Below, piece by piece: positions 43,727 through 51,652 of a stretch of DNA of 61,820 nt. The stretch lies in assembly GCA_958422985.1 (NCBI GenBank), contig CATZPY010000004.1, positions 1 through 61,820 on the forward strand, in the 5' to 3' direction. Position 1 is the stretch's first letter. Each line of letters opens with the position of its first letter. Below the pieces are notes generated by a model. That model saw only the letters and a program-made list of their open reading frames with translations, ran no database searches and was not told the DNA's origin. Source of the DNA: an uncultured Clostridium sp. (lineage in GTDB: Bacteria; Bacillota; Clostridia; TANB77; CAG-508). Position numbers and translations under genes: made by a program.

Positions 43727-44233
43727 CTATATCTCTTTTACATCATCTTCTATTAAATAGCACATTTCTTCGTGTATTTGTACCCCTTCACTTATTTTAT
43801 TTACATCTAACTTTATATATTTTATAGTTCCATTTGCAAGAACATTTCCTTCCAAATCTAATATTTGCGAATCCACCACAAAAAATTTACTATTTTCTTT
43901 TATAACCATACCTTTCCCTATAATTTCTACATTATATGGCACAGGTTTTCTATATTTAGTATCTAATGAAAGTGTAACTCCGAAACTGTCTTCATTTCCT
44001 TCTTTTGCCCATAAAGCGCGTAATCCCATTTCATCTAGCATTGCAGTAATTAGTCCTCCATGCACTCTCCCTGGATAGCTTTGGTGCTCTTCTCTATATT
44101 TAAATTTTGTCATTACACTTCCATCTTCCATATTATAAAATTGTGCTTTTAAACCATATTTATTATCCATACCACATATTGCACACATTCTACTATTTCT
44201 TTGTTTATTTATTACTTTCATTTTGTTCTCCAA
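43727..44233 (-). CDS. PaaI/YiiD-type hotdog thioesterase
   Basis: 168 residues with one hotdog domain. CAICGMDNKYGLKAQFY at the start contains a C-x-x-C that may bind metal, GRVHGGLITAMLDEMGLRAL is the substrate-binding helix of the PaaI class, and DTKYRKPVPYNVEIIGKG the following strands. Members hydrolyse acyl-CoA or acyl-ACP thioesters; the substrate here is unknown. Transcribed away from the P-loop gene, with a family-B repeat and a second hairpin between. Confidence 0.82.
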   Translation of the reverse strand: MENKMKVINKQRNSRMCAICGMDNKYGLKAQFYNMEDGSVMTKFKYREEHQSYPGRVHGGLITAMLDEMGLRALWAKEGNEDSFGVTLSLDTKYRKPVPYNVEIIGKGMVIKENSKFFVVDSQILDLEGNVLANGTIKYIKLDVNKISEGVQIHEEMCYLIEDDVKEI

Positions 44234-44326
44234 TCTTTATATTTACATTATTTCTTTTGATATAAATTTAAAATAAATATTCTACTTTTTTCTATATTAA
44301 TTCATATTAAATCTAATTTTTATATA

Positions 44327-44362
44327 AAAAGGGATTTTAAGGTCCGTCCCCAAATCCCTTTT
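44327..44362. repeat. repeat family B, copy 3
   Basis: AAAAGGGATTT and AAATCCCTTTT pair as an 11-bp stem around TAAGGTCCGTCCCC. Same internal core as the copies at 15384 and 43691. Confidence 0.65.
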
Positions 44363-44377
44363 CTAACAAAATATTTT

Positions 44378-44398
44378 GGTGGCGTTTAACACGCCACC
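44378..44398 (-). terminator. hairpin after the degenerate P-loop gene
   Basis: GGTGGCG and CGCCACC form a 7-bp GC stem 36 bases after the stop at 44434. The T run on the minus side (AAAATATTTT) is weak; the plus side has CTTTTG. Confidence 0.5.
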
Positions 44399-44433
44399 TT
44401 TTGCAACAAATAAGGTCTGTTTACTATAACTTC

Positions 44434-44940
44434 TTACAAGAAATAGATTTTGTCTATCCCTTTAAAAAGGTTCCTGCTCGCCAATTGTTCAGCAAGTTCA
44501 CGATCTTTTTTTAGCTCCACCTTAGAAACAATTAATATTGTTTCCATCGCCATATTTTTTTCCATTGCCATCTCGAGAAAACCTAGTCTAGAGTCTAAAC
44601 TCTTAAAATTTTTCTCTACAACTGCAGTTCCTTTTTTTAATGCATTTTGAACTCTTTTGCTAAATTCTGTATTCAGTTTTCTTTGGAATTCAGTCCAAGA
44701 CTCTATAGCTTCATCTTCTTGGATTTCACTTGCAATCTCCGAAAATGTTATTTTCCTAACATTTTCTTTTCTTATAAATCTTTTTAGTTTTTTGTTTTCA
44801 GACAAGCCTATTAGTAATATTAAAGTCCGTTTTTTATCTAGTTTTTTAAATTTCGGACTTCTTTTACAGATTTTACCTTCTTTTGCTGCAACTGGATACA
44901 TTTCCGCATCCTCATTTTGAGTGAATTTGGTGTTTTCCAT
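44434..44940 (-). CDS. degenerate P-loop kinase-like protein
   Basis: 168 residues from ATG 44940 (MENTKFTQNEDAEMY), chosen for AGGAGG 7 bases upstream; the frame opens nine codons earlier. RTLILLIGLSENKKLKRFI sits where a Walker A would be in AAA_33/polynucleotide-kinase-like proteins, but G-x4-GK[ST] is replaced by GLSENKK. Further on, ITFSEIASEIQED and NALKKGTAVVEKNFKSLDSR follow the order of that fold (Asp after strand 2, then the VVxD strand), with the VV(V)D Asp replaced by Glu. It probably no longer binds ATP normally. Arg 38 is encoded by CGG (44829) and is read in frame. Function unknown. Confidence 0.5.
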   Translation of the reverse strand: MENTKFTQNEDAEMYPVAAKEGKICKRSPKFKKLDKKRTLILLIGLSENKKLKRFIRKENVRKITFSEIASEIQEDEAIESWTEFQRKLNTEFSKRVQNALKKGTAVVEKNFKSLDSRLGFLEMAMEKNMAMETILIVSKVELKKDRELAEQLASRNLFKGIDKIYFL

Positions 44941-44972
44941 CTTTTTACCTCCTTGAAATATCTTCAACTATA

Positions 44973-45001
44973 ATTATACCATTTTTACTCTAACTGCTCA
45001 A
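44973..45001 (-). promoter_or_regulatory. sigma-A promoter of the degenerate P-loop gene
   Basis: TTGAGC (45001-44996), 17 bases, perfect TATAAT (44978-44973) on the minus strand, 32 bases before the ATG. Confidence 0.6.
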
Positions 45002-45037
45002 CAAATGGATAAAAAGATTCCCATTATATTTTTTTGC

Positions 45038-45724
45038 TTAACTTCTTATTATATCTTTTACAACTTCTCCTGCTATAATCAATCCTGCAACAGAAGGCAC
45101 AAAAGATATGCTTGCTGGTGTTTTATAATCTCCATCTTTTAATTTTACTGGTTCTTCTTGCGAATATACTACTTTTAATTTTTCTATTCCTCTTGCTCTT
45201 AATTCTTTTCTCATTACTTTTGCTAATGGACATACTGAAGTTTTATAAATATCTACTACTTCAAATTTTGTAGGATCTAATTTATTACCTGTTCCCATTG
45301 CAGAAATTATTGGTATATTAAGTTTATTTGCATTACAAACCAATTCTATTTTACCTGTTACTGTATCTATTGCATCAACTATATAGTCTATAGAATTATC
45401 TAACAAATTACTTCCTGGTAAATAAAACTCCTTAGATGTTTCTACATTTGCTTTTGGATTTATTTCTAAAATTCTTTCTTTCATAATATCTACTTTATTT
45501 TTTCCAACTGTGTTTATATTAGCATGTATTTGTCTATTTATATTTGTAATATCTATTGTATCATTATCTACTAATAAAAAATTTTCTATTCCCGCTCTTA
45601 CTAATCCCTCTACAACAAAAGAACCTACACCACCAATTCCAAAAATTGCAACTTTTGTTTTTGATAGTTTTTCTAAATTTTCTTTTCCTATTAGTCTTTC
45701 TTCTCTACTAAATTGTTCGTTCAT
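45038..45724 (-). CDS. tcdA: tRNA threonylcarbamoyladenosine dehydratase (TcdA/ThiF family)
   Basis: An E1-like enzyme that cyclises t6A37 in tRNA using ATP. FSREERLIGKENLEKLSKTK at the N-terminus, IFGIGGVGSFVVEGLVRAG (nucleotide-binding loop), DNDTIDITNINRQI (the D-x-N-R pocket) and DAIDTVTGKIELV are present. C-terminal SISFVPSVAGLIIAGEVV is the TcdA ending. At 228 residues it is close to the family's usual 230-270. It lies downstream of mutS with a gap of 36 bases. Confidence 0.88.
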   Translation of the reverse strand: MNEQFSREERLIGKENLEKLSKTKVAIFGIGGVGSFVVEGLVRAGIENFLLVDNDTIDITNINRQIHANINTVGKNKVDIMKERILEINPKANVETSKEFYLPGSNLLDNSIDYIVDAIDTVTGKIELVCNANKLNIPIISAMGTGNKLDPTKFEVVDIYKTSVCPLAKVMRKELRARGIEKLKVVYSQEEPVKLKDGDYKTPASISFVPSVAGLIIAGEVVKDIIRS

Positions 45725-45760
45725 AGTTTCTCCTTATTACTATGTATAAAACTTTTTCGT

Positions 45761-48373
45761 TTACCTCATTTTTTCCTTTATTTTCATTAATGTATTTAAA
45801 GCATCTATTGGTGTTAATGTATTTAGGTCTATTTTATCTATTTCTTGTGCTATTTCTGCTAATTTATAATTGTATAAGTCTAACTGACCTGCTTGTACTT
45901 GTTTGTTTTCTTTTTCTAGTTTTTTATTTCCTAAAATACTCTTTCTTTCTAAACTTCTTAAAATTTCATTTGCTCTTTTTAATACATCTTTTGGAACTCC
46001 TGCTAAACGTGCTACATGAACACCATAGCTTTCATCTGTTCCTCCTCTTACAATTTTTCTTAAAAAGATTACATCTTCTCCTTTTTCTTTAACAGCTATT
46101 GAATAGTTTCTTACTCCATCTAATTTGTCTTCTAATTCTATAAGTTCATGGTAGTGCGTTGCAAACAATGTTTTAGCACCACATTTTGTTTTATCTGCTA
46201 TATATTCAGCAACAGCCCATGCTATAGAAAGTCCATCATATGTTGATGTTCCTCTTCCTATTTCATCTAAAATTACTAAACTATTTTTAGTTGCTTCTTT
46301 TAAAATATCTGCAACTTCCATCATTTCTACCATAAAAGTACTTTGCCCCATACTTAAATCGTCTGATGCTCCAACTCTTGTAAATATTTTATCTACAATA
46401 CCTATATGTGCTTCTGTTGCTGGGACAAAACTTCCTATTTGAGCCATTAATGTTATTAATGCAACTTGCCTCATATATGTAGACTTACCAGCCATATTAG
46501 GTCCAGTTATAATAGATAATCTATTTTCTTCGCCATCCATATATGTGTCATTATCTATAAAACTTCCCATTGGAAGCATTTTTTCTATTACCGGATGTCT
46601 TCCTTCTTTTATTTCTATTTTTCCATTATTATCTACTATTGGCATACAATAATTCATATCTTCTGCTACAGTTGCAAATGAGGCTAAAACATCTAATGTT
46701 GCAATAATCATTGCAGAAGTTTGAAGTCTTTTTACATTTTTGGCAATTTCTTGTCTTATCTTTGTAAAAGCTTCATATTCTAAGTTTATAACTTTATCTT
46801 CTGCTCCTAAAATTTGGTTTTCTAATTCCTTTAGTTCTTCAGTTATATATCTTTCGCAATTTGTTAGTGTTTGTTTTCTTATATATCTATCTGGTACTTG
46901 GCTAAAGTTTGACTTTGTTACTTCTATATAGTATCCAAAAACCTTATTAAATCCAACTTTTAAGTTTTTTATTCCTGTTTTTTCTTTTTCTGTTGCTTCT
47001 AATTGAATTAACCAATTCTTTCCTTCTGTAGTCGCTTTTTTTAATTTATCTATTTCTTCATCATATCCAATTTTTATTAATCCACCTTCTTTTACCGACA
47101 TTGGTGGATCTTCTATTATAGAATTTTCTATTAATTCATAAATGTCTTTAAGCTCGTCTAAATTATTGTATAATTCTTGTAACATATTAGAATTAGTATT
47201 TTTTAATACTTCCTTTACTTCTGGTAATTTTGATAATGAATTTTTTAAAGATATCATATCTCTACCGTTTGCATTTCCATACGATATTTTACCTGCTAAT
47301 CTTTCTATATCATATACTTTTTTCAAATTTTCTATTATGTCACCTTTTAGTATTACATTTTCCTTTAATTCTTTAACTGCATTTAATCTTTTATTAATTT
47401 CATTAACTTCTATTAAAGGATCATTTATCCACCTTCTTAAATGCCTTCCTCCCATTGATGTTGATGTCTTATCTAAAACCCATAAAAGCGTACCTTTTTT
47501 ACTTTTATCCCTCATTTTCTCTGTTAGTTCTAAGTTTCTTCTAGCGTTAATATCTAATGACATATATCTAGTTGTATTATAAATTATAATTTTATTAATA
47601 TGTTCTAAGCTAGTTTTTTGTGTTTGTTTTAAATATTCTACTAATGCATTTATACTTGCAACAGAAAAAAGTCTTTTGTCTATATCTTTTATATTATTAT
47701 TATTTGTATCTACCAAATTATAATTTTCTACAATAGAATTTATATCTTCTGAAAAAAATTTATCATTAAATCTAGTAAAATATATTTCAAATCTTTCCTT
47801 TATTTTATTTATTTCTTCTGTACTATCATACATCATACTATTTACTACTAATTCTGCTGGTGAATATCTAGCTATTTCGTCTAATACCAAAGGGAAATTG
47901 TTATTTTCCTTTATCTCTGTACTATAAAAATCACCTGTAGTTACATCACATACAGATATACCATAGTAAATTCCTTTTTTTACTATAGACATTATATAGT
48001 TATTTTTCTTTTCTTCTAGCATATTAGACTCTATTACTGTACCAGGTGTTACAACACGAATTACACCCCTTTTTACTATTCCTTTTGCAGTTTTAGGATC
48101 TTCTAGTTGTTCACAAATTGCAACTTTATAACCTTTTGCTATTAACTTTGATATATAGAGCTCTGCTGCATGGTGTGGCACTCCACACATTGGTGCTCTT
48201 TCTGCTTGTCCACAATCTTTACCAGTTAAAGTTAATTCTAGTTCTCTAGATACAGTTATTGCATCTTCAAAAAACATTTCATAAAAGTCACCTAATCTGT
48301 AAAAAAGTATACAATCTTTATATTCTTCTTTTGTTTCGAGATATCTTTGCATCATTGGTGAATATTCTGCCAT
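45761..48373 (-). CDS. mutS: DNA mismatch repair protein MutS
   Basis: An 870-residue mismatch-recognition ATPase. The N-terminal domain has LGDFYEMFFEDA, whose F-x-E contacts the mispair. Connector, lever and clamp domains follow. The ATPase carries ITGPNMAGKSTYMRQV (Walker A) near residue 620, LVILDEIGRGTSTYDG (Walker B/signature) and LFATHYHEL. mutL is not in the window. The start is 38 bases downstream of the HTH gene's stop region and the gene is co-transcribed with miaB and the HTH gene. Confidence 0.96.
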   Translation of the reverse strand: MAEYSPMMQRYLETKEEYKDCILFYRLGDFYEMFFEDAITVSRELELTLTGKDCGQAERAPMCGVPHHAAELYISKLIAKGYKVAICEQLEDPKTAKGIVKRGVIRVVTPGTVIESNMLEEKKNNYIMSIVKKGIYYGISVCDVTTGDFYSTEIKENNNFPLVLDEIARYSPAELVVNSMMYDSTEEINKIKERFEIYFTRFNDKFFSEDINSIVENYNLVDTNNNNIKDIDKRLFSVASINALVEYLKQTQKTSLEHINKIIIYNTTRYMSLDINARRNLELTEKMRDKSKKGTLLWVLDKTSTSMGGRHLRRWINDPLIEVNEINKRLNAVKELKENVILKGDIIENLKKVYDIERLAGKISYGNANGRDMISLKNSLSKLPEVKEVLKNTNSNMLQELYNNLDELKDIYELIENSIIEDPPMSVKEGGLIKIGYDEEIDKLKKATTEGKNWLIQLEATEKEKTGIKNLKVGFNKVFGYYIEVTKSNFSQVPDRYIRKQTLTNCERYITEELKELENQILGAEDKVINLEYEAFTKIRQEIAKNVKRLQTSAMIIATLDVLASFATVAEDMNYCMPIVDNNGKIEIKEGRHPVIEKMLPMGSFIDNDTYMDGEENRLSIITGPNMAGKSTYMRQVALITLMAQIGSFVPATEAHIGIVDKIFTRVGASDDLSMGQSTFMVEMMEVADILKEATKNSLVILDEIGRGTSTYDGLSIAWAVAEYIADKTKCGAKTLFATHYHELIELEDKLDGVRNYSIAVKEKGEDVIFLRKIVRGGTDESYGVHVARLAGVPKDVLKRANEILRSLERKSILGNKKLEKENKQVQAGQLDLYNYKLAEIAQEIDKIDLNTLTPIDALNTLMKIKEKMR

Positions 48374-48411
48374 TATATATTCCTTACCTTTCTAATTTTA
48401 TCGTTGCTTCT

Positions 48412-49314
48412 TTATTTTCTTTCATCATCGCTGTCTTGCTTTTCTGTTAGTTTTTCATATCCTTCTACGGTTTTTCCTGCTCTTCTTATTGTACTAACAG
48501 AAACACCTAATTTCTTGGCTGCTTCTTGTTGACTTAGTTTTGTATTTTCTACATCTTTTAATAATTTTTTCGCTTTTTCATATCTTATTTGTGCTTCTGT
48601 TTTTGGATTTCCAATAATAACTTCTTGAGTTCCAAATGTTCTTAAAGTTAATTCTATTAATCCTCTTTCAAATTCTGAAAATAATTTTTCACATTTTTTC
48701 TTACTATTACCTTTGTATATTTGTCTGTTAGATAATTCTTTAGCAATAAAATAAATTTCTTCATATTTCTCATTATTTTCTAGCTTTGCAAGTTCTCTAC
48801 TTACTGTTCTTTTTGGAATATTATACATTTCTGCCATCTCTGTTTGGCTTGATTCATGTCTTATCATTTCTATAAATAAGGCTTTAAAATTTATATGTGA
48901 ATAATTTCCAGACTTATTTGCTTCATAGCTTATATATCTTTGTTTTAATTTTATATTGTTTGAAGCATTTATATATTCTACCATTCTTTCTTTAAAAGTT
49001 AAAGGATCTATATTTTCATTTGTTTCTTTAATAAACTGTTCTCTCGCTTTTGTCATGGTTTTAATCTCTCCACTTAAGAAATCTTTTACTATACTTTCAA
49101 ATTTATCTTCTTCTATTTCTTTTTTTTGCAATCTACTTTTATTTTCAACTAGAATTCTTTCTAGTTTTTTCATGTTTTCGCTTCCTTCTGGAAAAATTTG
49201 CTTACACATTTCTACAAATGTATTTCTATTTATTCCATATATTTTTTCACATTCGCGTATTGACTTTCCTTCTATAACTTCTTTAAACATCTTTTCGAAT
49301 TTTGAAACATCCAT
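48412..49314 (-). CDS. protein with several helix-turn-helix segments
   Basis: 300 residues, not assigned to a named family. At least three HTH-like segments are visible: SIRECEKIYGINRNTFVEMC (about 18-37), SQTEMAEMYNIPKRTVSREL (about 155-174) and SQQEAAKKLGVSVSTIRRAG (about 259-278). The spacing and helical linkers suggest an elongated DNA-binding protein rather than a one-domain repressor. It is inserted between miaB and mutS, which are usually adjacent in Clostridia, and is co-transcribed with them. The charged C-terminus (EKQDSDDERK) is probably flexible. Confidence 0.6.
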   Translation of the reverse strand: MDVSKFEKMFKEVIEGKSIRECEKIYGINRNTFVEMCKQIFPEGSENMKKLERILVENKSRLQKKEIEEDKFESIVKDFLSGEIKTMTKAREQFIKETNENIDPLTFKERMVEYINASNNIKLKQRYISYEANKSGNYSHINFKALFIEMIRHESSQTEMAEMYNIPKRTVSRELAKLENNEKYEEIYFIAKELSNRQIYKGNSKKKCEKLFSEFERGLIELTLRTFGTQEVIIGNPKTEAQIRYEKAKKLLKDVENTKLSQQEAAKKLGVSVSTIRRAGKTVEGYEKLTEKQDSDDERK

Positions 49315-49323
49315 AAAAACCTC

Positions 49324-50736
49324 CTATAAAATAGTTTTACCTTTTAAATACCACATATGTTCTGAAACAATCTCTATATTTATTATTTTGTTTATTAATT
49401 CTTTGTTACCTTCAAATATTACAACTTTATTGCTATCAGTTCTTCCTGTTAGCATTTCTTCATTATTTTTACTTGTGCCTTCTACTAAAATCTTTTGAAT
49501 TGTTCCTATATACTTTTGATTATTCTCTTCAATTTGGCTTTCCACCAACTCTTTTAGTTTATTAAACCTTATATGTTTTATTTCTTCTGGAATTTGGTTT
49601 TTCATTCTATCTCCTGGTGTGCCAACTCTTCTTGAATATATAAACATATATACTTGTTCAAATTTTACTTTTTTTACAACATCTAGTGTATCTTCAAATT
49701 CTTCGCCTGTTTCACCTGGAAATCCTACTATAATATCTGTTGATAATGTTAAATTAGGAATCTTAGCCTTCATTTTTTCTACCAAGTTTAGATATTGGTC
49801 TTTTGTATATTTTCTGTTCATCTCTTTTAAAACTTTAGTATTTCCAGATTGCAATGGTAAATGGATTAGTTTACATACTTTATCACAACTTGCTATTGCT
49901 TCTATTACATCATCTGTAAAATCTTTTGGGTGTGGAGAAACAAATCTTATTCTTTCTATTCCTTCTACTTTATTTATTGCCTTTAATAATGTAGCAAAAG
50001 AATTTACGCCATCGTATTCTTCAAATTCTATATTTTTTTCTTTTTCTACTCTTAAATACGAATTAACATTTTGCCCTAATAATGTAATTTCTTTATATCC
50101 TTGGTTTGCTAAGTCTTTTACCTCATTTATAATGTCCTTTGGCATTCTACTTCTTTCTCTACCTCTTACATATGGAACTATACAATAAGAGCAAAAGTTA
50201 TTACATCCATTCATAATTGTTACAGATGCTTTTATATTGCTATCTCTTTTTATTGGTAAGCCTTCATATATTTTACCATCTATGTCTATTATATCTTTTA
50301 TTTTTTTGTTTTCTTCTATTGCTTTATATAAGTCTTCTGGAAATCTATGTAATGTATGTGTTCCAAATATTACATCTACAAATGGGTAGCTTTGCTTTAT
50401 TTTTTTTATTATATGTTCCTCTTGCATCATGCAACCACCAATTGCAATTATAGTTCCCTTTTGTTCTTTAATTCTTTTTAGCTCTCCTAATTTTCCAAAT
50501 AATTTATCTTCTGCATTTTCTCTTACACAACATGTATTAAATAAAGCAATGTCTGCCTCTTCAAATTGTTCTGTTTTACTATATCCCATTTCTTCTAACA
50601 TTCCACATAATTTTTCGGAATCATTTTCGTTTAATTGGCATCCCATTGTTAATATACAATATTTTAAATTGACATTTTCTTTATTTATTTCTTTTATTTT
50701 TTTTATATATTCTATTTGTTCTTTTATTTCTTCCAC
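49324..50736 (-). CDS. miaB: tRNA-2-methylthio-N6-dimethylallyladenosine synthase
   Basis: Radical-SAM methylthiotransferase acting on i6A37 of tRNAs that read U-starting codons. The N-terminal UPF0004 domain has TMGCQLNENDSEK, NTCCVRENAEDKLFG and IGGCMMQEE, three Cys for the auxiliary cluster. The radical-SAM motif is MNGCNNFCSYCIVPYVRGRE (C-x3-C-x2-C). A TRAM domain ends the protein. Length 470, slightly long at the N-terminus, as in Clostridia. First gene of the miaB-HTH-mutS transcript. Confidence 0.95.
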   Translation of the reverse strand: MEEIKEQIEYIKKIKEINKENVNLKYCILTMGCQLNENDSEKLCGMLEEMGYSKTEQFEEADIALFNTCCVRENAEDKLFGKLGELKRIKEQKGTIIAIGGCMMQEEHIIKKIKQSYPFVDVIFGTHTLHRFPEDLYKAIEENKKIKDIIDIDGKIYEGLPIKRDSNIKASVTIMNGCNNFCSYCIVPYVRGRERSRMPKDIINEVKDLANQGYKEITLLGQNVNSYLRVEKEKNIEFEEYDGVNSFATLLKAINKVEGIERIRFVSPHPKDFTDDVIEAIASCDKVCKLIHLPLQSGNTKVLKEMNRKYTKDQYLNLVEKMKAKIPNLTLSTDIIVGFPGETGEEFEDTLDVVKKVKFEQVYMFIYSRRVGTPGDRMKNQIPEEIKHIRFNKLKELVESQIEENNQKYIGTIQKILVEGTSKNNEEMLTGRTDSNKVVIFEGNKELINKIINIEIVSEHMWYLKGKTIL

Positions 50737-50799
50737 TTTAAGCCCTCCTACTGCTATTATATTTTATATTATTTTTCTATGTTTTTCAATTAATTACGC

Positions 50800-50832
50800 A
50801 AAAAAGACCACTTTTTTATAAGTGATCTTTTG
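50800..50832 (-). terminator. second hairpin upstream of miaB
   Basis: AAAAGATCACTT and AAGTGGTCTTTTTT pair on the minus strand with a T run. It lies in the 311-base gap 50737-51047, which otherwise contains a repeat-A copy and the rpmE terminator. Confidence 0.6.
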
Positions 50833-50847
50833 CGTACTTTGTAAAAA

Positions 50848-50950
50848 AGCGAGCCTAAGATTTTCTAACAAATGTAAATTCTAAGAAAATCTAAAGTTCG
50901 CTATAATTCTCTAGTACAGAAATTTCTCCTACTGAGAGAAATTTGGTACC
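50848..50950. repeat. repeat family A, copy 2 (longest)
   Basis: AGCGAGCCTAAGATTTTCT and AGAAAATCTAAAGTTCGCT are arms of a near-perfect hairpin, followed by ATAATTCTCTAGTACAGAAA and a second small palindrome (TTTCTCctactGAGAGAAA). The same order occurs at 61051, and in shorter form at 10581 and 26206. Confidence 0.7.
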
Positions 50951-50956
50951 ATATAA

Positions 50957-50988
50957 AAAAAAGAAAATTATAGCAATTATAATTTTCT
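50957..50988 (-). terminator. terminator of rpmE
   Basis: AAGAAAATTATAATTGCTAT then AATTTTCTTTTTTTT on the minus strand: GAAAATTATA pairs with TATAATTTTC, followed by eight T. It lies 60 bases after the rpmE stop. Confidence 0.75.
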
Positions 50989-51047
50989 TAATATGTTTTT
51001 TAATAATATGATAATCTGCAAATAGCTTTTGACTATTTATAAATCTC

Positions 51048-51248
51048 TTATTGAATTCCATATTTCTTTTTAAATTTATCTGCTCTACCACCTGTTGTGT
51101 CTTTTCTTAAATTACCTGTCCAGAATGGATGACATTTTGAGCAAACATCTACTTTTATAGATTCTTTTGTTGAGTTTGTTTCGATTACATTACCACAAGC
51201 ACATGTAATTGTTGCAGCTGTATATTTTGGATGTATTCCTTCTTTCAT
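51048..51248 (-). CDS. rpmE: 50S ribosomal protein L31
   Basis: 66 residues, the zinc-binding (C+) form: CACGNVIETNST supplies two Cys and VDVCSKCHPFWTGN the other two. MKEGIHPKYTAAT and TTGGRADKFKKKYG are the conserved ends. It sits on the surface of the large subunit. Single-gene transcript with its own terminator. A zinc-free L31 paralog is not in the window. Confidence 0.95.
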   Translation of the reverse strand: MKEGIHPKYTAATITCACGNVIETNSTKESIKVDVCSKCHPFWTGNLRKDTTGGRADKFKKKYGIQ

Positions 51249-51339
51249 TTATGTTCACCTCTTCCTTTTCTTCGTAAAATGCTGTTTATTATCATAACAT
51301 ATATTTACTTATTTTTCAATACCTAAATTCTTTTTTTGT

Positions 51340-51504
51340 TTAATTTACTTTATTTTCTGCCATTTCATGTTCTAAAATGTATTGCCCAGATGTTTCTAGT
51401 TCTTTCTTTAGGGATGTCTTATTAACTAACTTAAATGTTATATTAAATAAACAAGCTATTATTAATATTATTAAACCAATTCTTTTCCAATATTTAGCTA
51501 GCAT
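51340..51504 (-). CDS. small single-pass membrane protein
   Basis: 54 residues (MLAKYWKRIGLIILIIACLF then a polar tail ending EHEMAENKVN). One membrane helix at about 9-24 with positive residues before it, so the C-terminus is probably outside. AGGAG precedes the ATG by 8 bases and a perfect sigma-A promoter lies upstream, which argues for a real gene despite its size. I do not recognise the family. It is divergent from the vanW-type gene. Confidence 0.6.
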   Translation of the reverse strand: MLAKYWKRIGLIILIIACLFNITFKLVNKTSLKKELETSGQYILEHEMAENKVN

Positions 51505-51538
51505 TCAGACCTCTCCTTTTTATTAAACTCATATTCTT

Positions 51539-51566
51539 ATTATACTATATTTTATTTTTTTGTCAA
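51539..51566 (-). promoter_or_regulatory. sigma-A promoter of the 54-residue membrane protein
   Basis: Perfect TTGACA (51566-51561), 16 bases, perfect TATAAT (51544-51539) on the minus strand, 35 bases before the ATG. Confidence 0.7.
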
Positions 51567-51581
51567 TATTTTTATATCTTT

Positions 51582-51611
51582 GGTATTTTTTTGCGTTTTT
51601 GTGTAAAACTA
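51582..51611 (+). promoter_or_regulatory. possible sigma-F/G-type promoter of the vanW-dacF pair
   Basis: GGTATT (51582-51587), 17 bases, AAAACTA (51605-51611). It resembles forespore promoters only loosely; the downstream dacF-type gene is sigma-F dependent in Bacillus. Confidence 0.25.
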
Positions 51612-51652
51612 TTAAAAATGGTTTTGTAGATTATTTAGGAGGATGAGTTTTT

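Noticed and set aside
50891..51091. 66-codon ORF overlapping the rpmE end and terminator
   Set aside because: It overlaps rpmE in another frame and runs through a terminator and repeat-A copy; composition is not protein-like.
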